DNA of 64,000 nt from Bradyrhizobium murdochi (GCF_000472965.1 NZ_AXAU01000003.1:269-64268), one strand, 5' to 3'; positions 1 through 9,301 are shown, numbered from the stretch's first letter. Notes: generated by a model not told the origin, from the letters alone. Made by a program: numbers and translations.

Positions 1-1537
1 CTACCTGCACCAGGCTGGTTGAGCCGATCGCCTCGACAACTACCGGAAGCGCATATGTGCCAATCAGGTCAACGATACTCGGCGCGACATTGCCGATGAG
101 ATCAATCGCAAAATCAGCAACACTATCACCGTTCGTATCACCTTGGAGAACAGTCACGTTGAGAGTGCTGTTGTGGAAATAGTCGAGCTCTCCTGCCGTA
201 TTGGTAAAGGCCAAAGTGCCGATGAAATGGAACATGTCATAAGCCGCCGTCGAACTAATCGCATCGATGCCGAGGTCGATGCGGTCCACGCCGGTCATGA
301 AATCGGCGATCCGGTCATGCTGCCCGCTGGCAGCCGAGCTGTCGCCAAACGCAAACACGAACGTATCGGCACCGCTCCCGCCGGTCAGATTGTCGACGCC
401 GACACCGCCGATCAGCCTGTCATTGCCCCCACCACCAATCAGCGTATCGCTGCCGCCGCCGCCCGATAGCGTGCTGCCAATGTCGCTTGCCGTCAGCCTG
501 TCGTTTCCGCTGCCGCCGATCGCCTTCTCGATAACTGCGCTGAGCGCGATCCCGATGTTGTTGACGAGGCCGCCTATCGAGGAGAAGGCGCCGGCGTGCA
601 GGTCGATGGTCTGGGCCGACGAATAGCCGGAGCAATCGAGCGTGTCGTTGCCGCCGCTGTCGTAGATCGTCAGCGCCGGCGCCGAAGTGTAGTTGCCGAA
701 ATTGAAAACCGCGCCCGCATTGCTGCTGAAGCCGTAGACGGTGTCGCCGGTCCTGGTCGAGGCCGCCGCGCCGTAGATCGAAGCCATGGCGTAGATGTCA
801 GCCATCTGCGGCGTGACCACGTAGCGGTACGAGCTCCCGGAATAATTGTGCTCGCCGAAATACGACATGATCGAATATTGCCAGGTGTCGTTGGCGTAGA
901 TCGCATTGGTCGAATACGACGCGCTGCCATTGTACGGCCCCTGGTGGCCAAGCCCGAGCGCATGGCCGATTTCGTGGATGTAGGTCTGGTAGGCGTAGCT
1001 ATCGATGCCAGTCTTGCCGTCGTTGGCGCCGCCGTCGGTGGTGACCCAATCGGTGCTGATGTTGATGATCGCAGATGTGATCCAGCCCCCAGGCCAGCTA
1101 CCGCTGCTATAGGCCTGCATCGTGCCGTTGTGGGTGAACGTGATGTTCGCGGAGCCGGAGGTCTGGACGAAGCTGATGTTGGCAACATCGGACCATGCCT
1201 GCAGCGCCGACAGCGCCAGAAACTGCTCCGCCGAATTCAGGCCGTTGATATTGAAGGTGATGGTGTTGGAAGCAAAGCGATGGGCGATGTTGTTGTTGTA
1301 CTGCCAAAAGCCATTGACGAGGTAGTTGGCGAGCGTCGCGATCGACGCAACCGGCTTCGCCGCGTACACCTCGCCGCTGGACACGCTGGCAGCCTCTAGC
1401 GCCAGCGGATAAGGCTCGCCTTCGTCGCCAAACTCGATCTCCTGCGTCCCGTCAGGCTGAAGCGCACCGTCGCCCGCCCCGGACGCAAACGGCCGGAAGG
1501 CCCAGATCTCATCGGAAAGCAGATCATTCTTCTTCAT
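1..1537 (-). CDS. Serralysin-type zinc metalloprotease with RTX repeats (partial, C-terminus outside window)
   Basis: The reading frame stays open from an ATG at 1537 to the window edge, giving 512 visible residues. It carries the metzincin zinc motif HEIGHALGLGH (His188, Glu189, His192, His198) and a downstream Met-turn (SIMSYF). From about residue 330 come glycine/aspartate nonapeptide repeats of the calcium-binding RTX type (GGSGNDRLT, GGGGSDTLI, GGGGNDRLI), then a GGSGADTFVF segment typical of the M10 C-terminal domain. There is no N-terminal Sec signal, as expected of a type I secreted protease with a C-terminal export signal, which would lie in the missing part. No type I secretion genes are in the window. 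The family call is firm; the substrate is unknown. Confidence 0.9.
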   Translation of the reverse strand, partial: MKKNDLLSDEIWAFRPFASGAGDGALQPDGTQEIEFGDEGEPYPLALEAASVSSGEVYAAKPVASIATLANYLVNGFWQYNNNIAHRFASNTITFNINGLNSAEQFLALSALQAWSDVANISFVQTSGSANITFTHNGTMQAYSSGSWPGGWITSAIINISTDWVTTDGGANDGKTGIDSYAYQTYIHEIGHALGLGHQGPYNGSASYSTNAIYANDTWQYSIMSYFGEHNYSGSSYRYVVTPQMADIYAMASIYGAAASTRTGDTVYGFSSNAGAVFNFGNYTSAPALTIYDSGGNDTLDCSGYSSAQTIDLHAGAFSSIGGLVNNIGIALSAVIEKAIGGSGNDRLTASDIGSTLSGGGGSDTLIGGGGNDRLIGGVGVDNLTGGSGADTFVFAFGDSSAASGQHDRIADFMTGVDRIDLGIDAISSTAAYDMFHFIGTLAFTNTAGELDYFHNSTLNVTVLQGDTNGDSVADFAIDLIGNVAPSIVDLIGTYALPVVVEAIGSTSLVQV

Positions 1538-1884
1538 CGATCAGGCCTGTCAGCAGCTCGTTCGGATGCGCGAGAAGCGCAAAAGCACACGGAAGGCTAG
1601 AATCGCCTTCATTAACGCTTGTTTACTGGCGGGGCTTTGTCGTCCGCCTGCTTTACGGTGCATTACGGCGAAAAGCAGAATTTCAGGCCCCCATCCGTAG
1701 TCTTGCGGGGTCGGTTTTCCGGCTGTTCGCTAGCCGTCCCGGCGTCCAATAAGGAACCTTGCTGCTCCCAGCGATTGGCCTCGCCGGGCGCCCGAACAAG
1801 CAGTTGGAAATCAGCGCCAGATTTGTTTAAGTCGGATCGGGCTGCTCCCTCCCGCCGCGAAAATCCAAAAAACAAGGTTTCTCA
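1538..1884. other. Intergenic region between divergent genes
   Basis: About 350 bases separate the protease start from the CoA-transferase start. Both genes read outward, so promoters for both should lie here. I see no convincing coding sequence, no strong inverted repeat and no recognisable operator. Short open frames on both strands lack homologous-looking content. Confidence 0.5.
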
Positions 1885-3078
1885 ATGCCTTTCCCACGCG
1901 CTTCGCAGGCCCTTTCCCGCTTCACCGTGCTCGATCTGACCCGCGTCCGGTCCGGGCCGACCTGCGTGCGGCAGTTGGCGGACTGGGGCGCCAACGTCAT
2001 CAAGATCGACGCGCTCTTGGAGGATGGCGGCGGCGAGCAGCCGGGCGGCCCGCGCCATGGCTCGGATTTTCAGAATCTGCACCGCAACAAGCGGGCCATG
2101 ACGCTGAACCTGAAGGACCCGAAGGGCCTCGAAGTGTTCAAGCGCCTCGCCGCCAAGGCCGACGTGGTGGTCGAAAATTTCCGGCCCGACGTGAAGGCAA
2201 AACTCGGCATCGACTATGAGAGCCTGCGCCAGGTCAACCCACGCCTCGTCTATGGCAGCATCTCCGGCTTCGGCCAGGATGGCCCCTACCACAAGCGGCC
2301 GGGCTTCGATCAGATCGCGCAAGGCATGGGCGGGCTGATGTCGGTCACCGGCGCGCCGGGTCAGGGCCCGATGCGGGTCGGCATCCCCGTCGCCGACCTC
2401 ACTGCCGGGCTGTTCTGTGCCCTCGGGATCCTCACCGCGCTGCTGGAGCGCGACGTTTCCGGCGAGGGTCAGTGGGTGCAAACCTCGCTGTTGCAGGCGC
2501 AGATCTTCATGCTGGATTTCCAGGCCTCGCGCTGGCTGATGGAGAAGGAAGTCGCCAAGCAGGCCGGCAACAACCATCCGACCTCGATCCCGACCGGCGT
2601 CTTCAAGACCTCCGACGGCTACATCAACATCGCCACGACAGGCGGGCGGATCTGGGAACGCTGCGCGCAGGCGATTGGCGCCCCCGAACTGATCACCAAC
2701 CCCGATTACGCCACGGCGCCTGCGCGCTCCAAGAACCGCGATGCGCTGAACGAAGCGATCGGCAGGCTCACCGAAAAGAAGTCGACGGAAACCTGGGTCA
2801 AGGAATTGAACGAAGCCGGCGTGCCCTGCGGCCCGATCTATTCCATTGACCAGATGTTCGAGGACGCCCAGGTCAAGCACCTCGGCATCGCGCAGCACGT
2901 GCCGAACGACGAGAACCGCCACATCCAGCTCGTCGGCCAGCCGGTGACGCTGTCGCGCACGCCGAGCAGGATGGCTGCGCGCCCGCCGGAATTCGGCGAG
3001 CAGACGGAACAAGTGCTGGCGGAGTTCGGCTTTGCGAAAGATGAGATAGCGGATCTCAGACAGCGCAAAGTGGTGTAG
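1885..3078 (+). CDS. CaiB/BaiF family III CoA-transferase
   Basis: A full-length family III CoA-transferase of 397 residues. This family moves CoA between carboxylic acids through an aspartyl-CoA thioester. The N-terminal block with DLTRVRSGP and LADWGANVIKID, the RNKR segment near residue 68, VENFRPD near 97 and the catalytic Asp171 (GIPVADLTAG) are all present. Substrate cannot be read from the sequence; close relatives act on formyl-, succinyl- or branched-acyl-CoA. It stands alone on its strand before aroQ, with a palindrome directly after the stop. A second family member lies at 58473-59744. Confidence 0.9.
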   Translation: MPFPRASQALSRFTVLDLTRVRSGPTCVRQLADWGANVIKIDALLEDGGGEQPGGPRHGSDFQNLHRNKRAMTLNLKDPKGLEVFKRLAAKADVVVENFRPDVKAKLGIDYESLRQVNPRLVYGSISGFGQDGPYHKRPGFDQIAQGMGGLMSVTGAPGQGPMRVGIPVADLTAGLFCALGILTALLERDVSGEGQWVQTSLLQAQIFMLDFQASRWLMEKEVAKQAGNNHPTSIPTGVFKTSDGYINIATTGGRIWERCAQAIGAPELITNPDYATAPARSKNRDALNEAIGRLTEKKSTETWVKELNEAGVPCGPIYSIDQMFEDAQVKHLGIAQHVPNDENRHIQLVGQPVTLSRTPSRMAARPPEFGEQTEQVLAEFGFAKDEIADLRQRKVV

Positions 3079-3087
3079 GCCTCCACT

Positions 3088-3118
3088 GTCATTGCGACCT
3101 TTGGCTCATCGCAATGAC
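3088..3118. repeat. Short perfect palindrome after the CoA-transferase
   Basis: GTCATTGCGA at 3088-3097 is matched by its exact reverse complement at 3109-3118 across an 11-base loop, giving a 10-bp stem just downstream of the stop codon. No T-run follows on either strand, so it is a weak terminator at best. The core GTCATTGCGA resembles a dispersed palindromic repeat I recall from alphaproteobacterial genomes. Confidence 0.6.
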
Positions 3119-3232
3119 GTGGTGAGGCTTGTGCCCTGCTTCAGAAATCCGTAGCGGGATTACGGTCCAGCGGCTGACATGCCGCCGCGACTCGCTACAC
3201 TGCCTTGTCACCAATCCCGTGAAAGGCATTCC

Positions 3233-3709
3233 ATGCGCATCATGATCCTGAATGGCCCGAACCTGAACATGCTCGGCATCCGCGAGCCGCACATCTACGG
3301 CTCGACCACGCTCGACGCCATCAAGGCCTCGTGCGAGGAGTTCGCCGCCTTCACCGGCACGCAACTGGCGTTTCACCAGTCGAACCACGAGGGCGAGCTG
3401 GTCGACCTGATCCAGTCCGCGCGAACCGCGGCCGACGCCCTCATCATCAATCCCGCCGCCTACTCCTTCACTTCGATTGCGATGTTCGACGCCATGAAGA
3501 TCTTCGAGGGGCCGATCTACGAGGTTCACATCTCCAACATTCATGCCCGCGACGAGCTGCATCGCCACTCCAAGCTTTCAGCAGCCGTGAAAGGCGTGAT
3601 CGCGGGCCTCGGCCCCTATGGCTACATCGTCGCGATGCAGGCCGCCCTGCAGGGGGCCGGCCAACTACCCGCGGCCCTTCCGGCCGCCATGCGCATCGGA
3701 CCAAAGTAA
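3233..3709 (+). CDS. aroQ: Type II 3-dehydroquinate dehydratase
   Basis: A 158-residue protein, the usual size for type II dehydroquinase, which converts 3-dehydroquinate to 3-dehydroshikimate in the shikimate or quinate pathway. It has the opening GPNLNMLGIREPHIYG with the active-site Arg and Tyr, FHQSNHEGELVDLI, NPAAYSFTS, the catalytic His in EVHISNIHAR, and GLGPYGY. The start is the ATG at 3233, which opens directly into the first beta strand; an in-frame ATG 18 codons upstream would add an extension unlike the family. NPAAYSF in place of the commoner NPGAYTH is a small departure, so a catabolic paralogue is possible. The next gene follows after 12 bases. Confidence 0.9.
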   Translation: MRIMILNGPNLNMLGIREPHIYGSTTLDAIKASCEEFAAFTGTQLAFHQSNHEGELVDLIQSARTAADALIINPAAYSFTSIAMFDAMKIFEGPIYEVHISNIHARDELHRHSKLSAAVKGVIAGLGPYGYIVAMQAALQGAGQLPAALPAAMRIGPK

Positions 3710-3721
3710 GGAAAGCCCGAC

Positions 3722-4381
3722 ATGCAGGGATCCGGCTATCTCGCGATCTGGAGCGATCTGACGCCGCAGGACGAAACCGACTGGGCACACTGGATCACGC
3801 GCGAACACGCCGCCGAGCGCGTCGGCATCAACGGCTTCGTGGCCTGCCGCATCTTCCGCGCGCTGGGCGCGTCGGTGAACCGCTATTTCATCCTCTACGA
3901 ACTCGAGGACGAGCGCGTCGTCGGCGGGCCGGACTATCTGGCGCGGCTGAACGCGCCGACGCCATGGTCGCAACGCATCATGCCCCGGCTCGGCAATTTC
4001 GCGCGCGGCGGCGGCCGTGTCGCGGCGTCTGCCGGCACTGGCCAGGGCGGCATCGTCGCGCCGCTCCGCCTCGACACCGCGCCATCCTGGGATGCCGCCG
4101 CGCTTGTCGCCGAGCTCGCCCATCTTGACCGCATCATCGCCGCGCGGCTCCTGCTCACCGACATCGCGCAAACCTCGATCAAGACCCGTGAGAAAGGCAT
4201 GCGAAGCAACGACGGCTCCTTTGCCGCCCTGTTGCTGATCGAGGGACTGGACGAGGCCGCCGTCCGCGACGCCCTTCATCATCTCCGCAAGACGCTTCCG
4301 GCAAAGGATCACGGTGCAATCGATAGTTTGCCGCTCTACCGGCTGGCGTTCAGCCTGCCGAAGTGGCTCCTGCCGGGTTGA
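3722..4381 (+). CDS. Conserved hypothetical protein, likely operon partner of aroQ
   Basis: A 219-residue soluble protein with no signal peptide or membrane segment. Two similar halves are suggested: YLAIWSDLTPQDETDWAHWITREH near the start and SFAALLLIEGLDEAAVRDALHHL near the end, each a strand followed by a helix, as in dimeric alpha/beta-barrel (EthD or Dabb-like) proteins. That fold is my inference only. It starts 12 bases after aroQ, so the two are probably cotranscribed. Function unknown. Confidence 0.75.
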   Translation: MQGSGYLAIWSDLTPQDETDWAHWITREHAAERVGINGFVACRIFRALGASVNRYFILYELEDERVVGGPDYLARLNAPTPWSQRIMPRLGNFARGGGRVAASAGTGQGGIVAPLRLDTAPSWDAAALVAELAHLDRIIAARLLLTDIAQTSIKTREKGMRSNDGSFAALLLIEGLDEAAVRDALHHLRKTLPAKDHGAIDSLPLYRLAFSLPKWLLPG

Positions 4382-4416
4382 AGAAAAGTGACGAAACGAG
4401 CTGACGAACTGCGGGC

Positions 4417-4557
4417 TGATTTGCCGCGACGGGGCAAGCGCAATTTCATGCAGCGGCTTGCGACAAGATAACCCGACAGGCAAATCACTTCTGATTTTCC
4501 GAAATCATGTCAAGCCCGAGAATCAAAAATATTCCGCTTAACGCGAGGGGCAAATCA
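4417..4557. repeat. Intergenic repeat built on TGATTTGCC / GGCAAATCA
   Basis: TGATTTGCC occurs at 4417-4425 and its reverse complement GGCAAATCA at 4479-4487 and 4549-4557, within AT-richer noncoding sequence. The block, including TCTGATTTTCCGAAATCATG between the copies, resembles a dispersed intergenic repeat I remember from Bradyrhizobium. A related TGATTTGCCCGACATGTCAA tag occurs three times between 52.4 and 55.2 kb. Confidence 0.55.
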
Positions 4558-4719
4558 GCGGCATAACTCTGCCTGTCTCACCCATTGAGGGGCGCTCGCG
4601 ATCGTCACGAACGTGCGGTGAGATGCGATGGACGCGAGAGGCGCGCAAGACGTAGGCGCGCTGAAGCGTACGGCGAAGTCGTGTGGTTCGGGCGTCGCGG
4701 TGCTGGCGCTAAGTCCTTA

Positions 4720-4960
4720 AGAAGCGAAGCTTCTCAGGGGCGACGGAGGCAAAAGAGCCGTTCTCCGGGAAGAGCACGAAGTAAGCCGTAAAGCCATTGC
4801 GCAGGGAAGGCCGGGATGCTCCCGCTGTACCTGTATGCTCGTGTGCGCTTTTGCTTTGCGCACTTGCACACGAGACCGCGGGTGCGGCGCGCACCCGGTC
4901 TTCCCTGCGCCCTCTAAACGAGAGGGCGGAGATTCTTGGGCAAAGCTCGGGCAGTTAATG
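4720..4960. repeat. Nested palindromic intergenic element
   Basis: Two inverted repeats sit one inside the other. The outer arms are GCAGGGAAGGCCGGG (4801-4815) and CCCGGTCTTCCCTGC (4894-4908), with one mismatch. The inner arms are CTCGTGTGC (4838-4846) and GCACACGAG (4866-4874), with a further GTGCGC/GCGCAC pairing in the loop. No supported coding sequence overlaps it. It resembles a several-hundred-base element I recall from many Bradyrhizobiaceae intergenic regions; copy number cannot be judged from one window. Exact ends are uncertain. Confidence 0.6.
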
Positions 4961-4988
4961 TCGCGAGATCGCGAACGCATACTCCGTT

Positions 4989-5092
4989 GTCGTCCCCCGC
5001 GAAGGCGGGTGACCCAGTATTCCAGAGACAGCGGTGATTGAACCGATAAGCCGCAGCGTACTGGATCCCCTGCCTTCGCGGGGGATGACGAC
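4989..5092. repeat. Long imperfect palindrome downstream of tctA
   Basis: The left arm begins with TCGTCCCCCGCGAAGGC (4990-5006) and continues to CCCAGTA; the right arm has TACTGGAT and ends in GCCTTCGCGGGGGATGACGA (5072-5091). The arms pair over about 30 bases around a loop of about 40. It lies 37 bases beyond the stop of tctA and may protect or end that transcript. It looks like a common dispersed palindrome of Bradyrhizobium. Confidence 0.65.
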
Positions 5093-5129
5093 CGTGGGGA
5101 ATGACGATCTATTTATGTCGACCGTCTTG

Positions 5130-6641
5130 CTACGCCTTCGCCGGCCGCACCATGCGCGTGACGCTGCTGAACGCCTTGTCGATGACGGGCCAGAACAGCA
5201 ACACGATCGCCAGTGTCGTGATCGAGCCGACCAGGCCGTTCGACCAGAACACCTTCAAATCTCCGCCGGCGCCGATCATCGACAGGCGGAACGCATCCTC
5301 GGCACGGTTGCCGAGCACCAGCGCCAGCGTGAACGGCGCGAGCGGGATGCCAATCTTCTTGAAGACGTAGCCGACGACGCCAAAGCCCAGCATCAGCCAG
5401 ATATCGAAGATCGCGTTCTGGATCGCATAGGCGCCGATCGCGCAGGACACCACGATCATCGGTGCGACGGCGGCGAACGGCACGCGCAGGACGGATGCGA
5501 AGATCGGTACCGTCGTCAGCACCAGCACGAGGCCGACGACGTTGCCGAGATACATCGACGCAATCAGTCCCCAGACGAAGTCCTTGTGTTCGACGAACAG
5601 CAGCGGTCCGGGATTGAGCCCCCACACCATCAAGCCGCCGAGCAGGATCGCCGCGGTGCCCGAACCGGGGATGCCGAGCGCGAGCATCGGCAGCAGCGCC
5701 GCCGTGCCGGAGGCGTGGGCCGCGGTCTCCGGCGCGAACACGCCCTCGATGCGGCCCTTGCCAAAGCTGTCCCGGTCCTTGGAGAAGCGCTTGGCGAGGT
5801 TGTAGCCCATGAAGGACGCGGCAATAGCGCCGCCCGGCGTAATACCGAGCCAGCAGCCGATGAAGGACGAGCGGAACAGCGTCACCCAGTATTTCGGCAG
5901 GTCCTTCCACACCGACAGCACCACGCGCATGGAGATGCCGGCGGCGTGACCGCGCAGCGCCAGGCGCTCCTCCATCGTGAGCAGGATCTCGCTGATACCA
6001 AACAGGCCGATGACCGCGACCAGGAAGTTGACGCCGCGCAACAGCTCCGCCGAATCGAAGGTCATGCGCAACTGACCGGACACGGTGTCCATGCCGATGC
6101 CCGCGAGCAAGAGACCGAGCGACATCGAAATGACGGTCTTGTGCTTGGCCTCCCGGCCGAGCCCGACAAAGGAGCAGAAGGTGAGCAGATACACCGCGAA
6201 GAATTCGGGCGGCCCGAATCTCAGCGCGAACGACGAGATCATCGGCGCCAGGAACGTGATCAGCATCACCGCGACCAGCGAGCCGATGAACGACGAAGTG
6301 AAGGCCGCGGTCAGCGCTTCCGCCGCCCTGCCCTGCTGCGCCATCGGGTAACCGTCGAAGGTGGTCGCGACCGACCAGGCTTCGCCCGGGATATTGAACA
6401 GGATCGAGGTGATGGCGCCGCCGAACAGTGCACCCCAGTAGATGCAGGACAGCATCACGATCGCCGAGGTCGGGTCCATCGTAAACGTCAGCGGCAGCAG
6501 GATCGCGACCCCGTTCGGACCGCCGAGGCCGGGCAGCACGCCGACGAAAATGCCGAGCACCAGCCCGGTCATCATCAAAAGCAGCGTCTTCCAGGTCAAC
6601 AGCACGGCGAAGCCGTGCATCAAGAGACCCAAAGCTTCCAT
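5130..6641 (-). CDS. tctA: TTT transporter large membrane subunit
   Basis: A 503-residue polytopic membrane protein of the TctA family, the 12-segment subunit of secondary tripartite tricarboxylate-type importers. The family sequence GVLPGLGGPNGVAILLPLTF lies near residue 35, and a second glycine-rich repeat (GIPGSGTAAILLGGLMVWG) lies near the middle. It starts 36 bases after tctB, and both follow mtnP and mtnA on the same strand, suggesting one transcript. The co-transcription implies that the substrate is connected with methylthioribose or deoxyribose phosphate metabolism rather than citrate; that is inference. Confidence 0.93.
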   Translation of the reverse strand: MEALGLLMHGFAVLLTWKTLLLMMTGLVLGIFVGVLPGLGGPNGVAILLPLTFTMDPTSAIVMLSCIYWGALFGGAITSILFNIPGEAWSVATTFDGYPMAQQGRAAEALTAAFTSSFIGSLVAVMLITFLAPMISSFALRFGPPEFFAVYLLTFCSFVGLGREAKHKTVISMSLGLLLAGIGMDTVSGQLRMTFDSAELLRGVNFLVAVIGLFGISEILLTMEERLALRGHAAGISMRVVLSVWKDLPKYWVTLFRSSFIGCWLGITPGGAIAASFMGYNLAKRFSKDRDSFGKGRIEGVFAPETAAHASGTAALLPMLALGIPGSGTAAILLGGLMVWGLNPGPLLFVEHKDFVWGLIASMYLGNVVGLVLVLTTVPIFASVLRVPFAAVAPMIVVSCAIGAYAIQNAIFDIWLMLGFGVVGYVFKKIGIPLAPFTLALVLGNRAEDAFRLSMIGAGGDLKVFWSNGLVGSITTLAIVLLFWPVIDKAFSSVTRMVRPAKA

Positions 6642-6677
6642 TTACGGGGCTTCCATGGCGTGTGTCCCACCGACCGG

Positions 6678-7220
6678 TTAGCGGCCGAGCGCCGCTTCGA
6701 GCGGGCCCTTTGGCATGATGACGTCGAAGGCGATGTCGAAGGTCACGAACATTGCAGCGGTGAACACGAAGGCGGTGAGCAGCGATTTCCACCATGCGAT
6801 CTTGCCGACCAGACGCATGAAGCAGGAAATCAAGAGGAAGCTTGCGACATAGAGCCCGAGGAATTGCGTAGCGAGGCAGAACAGAACCGTCGGCACGAAC
6901 ACGGCCATCACGCGGCGAAGCTGCGCTTGCGTCACGAAGGATTCGGAGGCCTCGCGGCGCGACAGGAACGCCGCAACCAGGCCGTAGAGGCTGGCGCCAC
7001 CGAGGATGATCGAAAGATAGAACGGAAAGTAACCGGGCTGCGGACCGGTGGATTCCCAGCCCGCGCCCGTCCGCCAGTTGTCGTACCCGAGCGTCAGCGC
7101 AAGCGCGAGAAGCAGAAGGCAGACGACCACGTCGACCACCCGAACGCTCGCCATCTGAGGCGAGTCCGCCTCCGGCGCGGTCGGATCCTCGACGACGATT
7201 TCGATGTCGGTATTGGACAT
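6678..7220 (-). CDS. tctB: TTT transporter small membrane subunit
   Basis: A 180-residue TctB-family protein with four predicted membrane segments: one near residues 28-45, one near 62-85 after the PGYFP motif, and two in the C-terminal half. TctB is the poorly conserved small subunit that partners TctA. An acidic N-terminal tail of about 25 residues precedes the first helix. It sits 60 bases after mtnA and 36 bases before tctA in the same orientation. Confidence 0.88.
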   Translation of the reverse strand: MSNTDIEIVVEDPTAPEADSPQMASVRVVDVVVCLLLLALALTLGYDNWRTGAGWESTGPQPGYFPFYLSIILGGASLYGLVAAFLSRREASESFVTQAQLRRVMAVFVPTVLFCLATQFLGLYVASFLLISCFMRLVGKIAWWKSLLTAFVFTAAMFVTFDIAFDVIMPKGPLEAALGR

Positions 7221-7280
7221 GGAGACGGTGCCCCCCGGTACGACAGTCCTAAACGGGGATACGTGCCGACGTCGCCGGCG

Positions 7281-8384
7281 TCAATGTCCGGCGCTGCGCT
7301 CCGGGAATGCGCTCGCAAGTGCAGCACGATCGGGCCGCAGCAGGCCGCGTTCGGTGATCAAGCCCGTCACCAACCGCGCCGGCGTGACGTCGAAGGCGTA
7401 ATTGGCAACCGGCGAGCCGTCGGGAACCACGCGCACGGTCTCGACGCGCCCGTCGGTGGTGCGGCCGGTCATGGTCGCCACCTCCTCCAAGCTGCGCTGC
7501 TCGATCGGAATCTGCCGGATGCCGTCGTCGATGCTGAAATCGATGGTGGGCGACGGCAGTGCAACATAGAACGGCACGCCGTTGTCGTGGGCCGCGAGCG
7601 CCTTCAGATAGGTGCCGATCTTGTTGCAGACATCGCCACTTGCCGTCACCCGGTCGGTGCCGACGATCGCGAGATCGACCATGTGGTGCTGCATCAGATG
7701 GCCGCCGGTGTTGTCGGCGATCACCGTGTGCGGCACGCCGTGGTGCCCAAGTTCCCAGGCAGTCAGCGAAGCGCCCTGATTGCGCGGCCGGGTCTCGTCG
7801 ACCCAGACATGGACCTTCAGGCCGCTATCATGGGCAAGGTAGATCGGCGCCGTGGCCGTGCCCCAGTCCACCGTGGCGAGCCAGCCGGCATTGCAATGGG
7901 TCAGGATATTGATCGGCTCGCCCGGCTGCTTCGTTGCCGCGATCTGTTCGATCAGCGCCAGACCATGCCGGCCGATCCCCTGGTTGATCGCGACGTCCTC
8001 ATCGGCGATTTCGACGGCGCGCTGGTAGGCCGCCGCGACGCGTTCCGACGCCGGCAGCGGCCGAAGCAAGCGCGCCATCTCGTCGAGCGCCCATTTCAGG
8101 TTGATCGCCGTCGGCCGTGCCGCCAGCAGCATGGCATGGGCGCGATCGAGCGCCGCATTGGAAGCGTCAGCGCGCATGGCGAGCGCCATGCCGTAAGCCG
8201 CAGTCGCGCCGATCAGTGGCGCGCCGCGCACCAGCATGGAGCGGATAGCCTCGGTCGCATCCGCGGCGCTCGCGATACGCGCCACCACGAATTCATGCGG
8301 CAATCGCCGCTGGTCGATCGCACCGACCGTCCAACCGTCGTCCTCAAGCCAGATGCTGCGAAAATGCCGGCCATCGACCTTCAT
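7281..8384 (-). CDS. mtnA: S-methyl-5-thioribose-1-phosphate isomerase
   Basis: A 367-residue MtnA, which converts 5-methylthioribose-1-phosphate to 5-methylthioribulose-1-phosphate, and 5-deoxyribose-1-phosphate to 5-deoxyribulose-1-phosphate in the DHAP shunt. The RGAP motif (53-56), catalytic Cys164 in THCNAG and catalytic Asp244 in VGTDRV are present, as is NKIGTY. It lies 41 bases after mtnP. No methylthioribulose dehydratase, mtnC or mtnD is nearby; instead a class II aldolase is, which points to the shunt rather than the full methionine salvage pathway. Confidence 0.95.
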   Translation of the reverse strand: MKVDGRHFRSIWLEDDGWTVGAIDQRRLPHEFVVARIASAADATEAIRSMLVRGAPLIGATAAYGMALAMRADASNAALDRAHAMLLAARPTAINLKWALDEMARLLRPLPASERVAAAYQRAVEIADEDVAINQGIGRHGLALIEQIAATKQPGEPINILTHCNAGWLATVDWGTATAPIYLAHDSGLKVHVWVDETRPRNQGASLTAWELGHHGVPHTVIADNTGGHLMQHHMVDLAIVGTDRVTASGDVCNKIGTYLKALAAHDNGVPFYVALPSPTIDFSIDDGIRQIPIEQRSLEEVATMTGRTTDGRVETVRVVPDGSPVANYAFDVTPARLVTGLITERGLLRPDRAALASAFPERSAGH

Positions 8385-8425
8385 GTCCTACGCCCTTCGC
8401 GTCGTGCGCCCGCTGGAATACATCC

Positions 8426-9301
8426 TCACGATCGTAGCACCCTCCCCGCGACGGCATCGAGCTTGGCAAGCAATTCTGCATCGCGCGCTTCCGGCGCCGT
8501 GATCAGGGCGGTGTCGAGCGCCTTGTCCGATCCGATCGGGCACGGCTCATGCTCGCGCGGGAAATCCCGGGCGAGACGCGCGACCAGCGCCTTGGCCTTG
8601 CCGGCATTCGAATTCAGCACGCGAATGATGTCCTGCACGGTGACCGCCTCATGATGAGGATGCCAGCAATCGTAATCGGTGACCATCGCCACGCTGGCGT
8701 AGCAGATCTCGGCCTCGCGGGCGAGTTTTGCCTCGGGCATGTTGGTCATGCCGATCACCGAATGACCCTGCGCCTTGTAAGTCTGGCTCTCCGCGAGGCT
8801 GGAGAACTGCGGCCCTTCCATACAGACATAGGTGCCGCCCCGCACCGCCGCGATCCCCTCAGCCTCGGCCGCTGCCGCCAGATGCACGTGCAGCCGCGGC
8901 GACACCGGATGGGCCATCGAGACATGGGCGACGCAACCCTTGCCGAAGAACGAGCTCTCACGGCGATAGGTGCGGTCGACGAACTGATCGACCAGCACAA
9001 ACGTGCCGGGCGGCAGTTCCTCCTTGAAGGAGCCGCAGGCCGACAGCGAAACCAGGTCGGTAACCCCTGCCCGTTTCAGCACGTCGATATTGGCGCGGTA
9101 GTTGATGTCGGAGGGCGAGAGCACATGCCCCTTGCCATGGCGCGGCAGGAACGCGACCGGCAGCCCGGCGATGATGCCGCGCATCAGCGGCGCGGACGGC
9201 TCGCCCCACGGGCTGTTGATGGTTTCCTCGCGGACATCCTCCAGCCCCGGCAGGTCGTAGATGCCGGATCCGCCGATGATGCCAAGCACGGCGCGCGTCA
9301 T
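8426..9301 (-). CDS. mtnP: S-methyl-5'-thioadenosine phosphorylase
   Basis: A 291-residue phosphorylase that cleaves methylthioadenosine to adenine and methylthioribose-1-phosphate. It shows the phosphate loop IIGGSGIYDL, the PRHGKGH segment, FVDRTYRR, the substrate-binding MEGPQFSS, GMTNMPEAKLAREAEICY and TDYDCW. The start chosen is the ATG at 9301, preceded by GGGAGAA; an in-frame GTG four codons upstream would overlap that ribosome-binding site. First gene of the mtnP-mtnA-tctB-tctA series and divergent from the aldolase. Confidence 0.95.
   Translation of the reverse strand: MTRAVLGIIGGSGIYDLPGLEDVREETINSPWGEPSAPLMRGIIAGLPVAFLPRHGKGHVLSPSDINYRANIDVLKRAGVTDLVSLSACGSFKEELPPGTFVLVDQFVDRTYRRESSFFGKGCVAHVSMAHPVSPRLHVHLAAAAEAEGIAAVRGGTYVCMEGPQFSSLAESQTYKAQGHSVIGMTNMPEAKLAREAEICYASVAMVTDYDCWHPHHEAVTVQDIIRVLNSNAGKAKALVARLARDFPREHEPCPIGSDKALDTALITAPEARDAELLAKLDAVAGRVLRS

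Noticed and set aside
1619..1939. Small open frames on both strands upstream of the CoA-transferase
   Set aside because: No ribosome-binding site, no recognisable content, and overlap with the CoA-transferase start.
4585..5041. Short open frames within the stacked repeats
   Set aside because: They lie in palindromic repeat sequence and read as arginine-rich random peptides.
5034..8654. A 1206-codon open frame on the plus strand opposite tctA, tctB and mtnA
   Set aside because: It runs antisense to three recognised genes, is rich in Arg, Asp, His and Gln and has no domain character; high-GC codon bias on the real strand keeps the opposite frame open.
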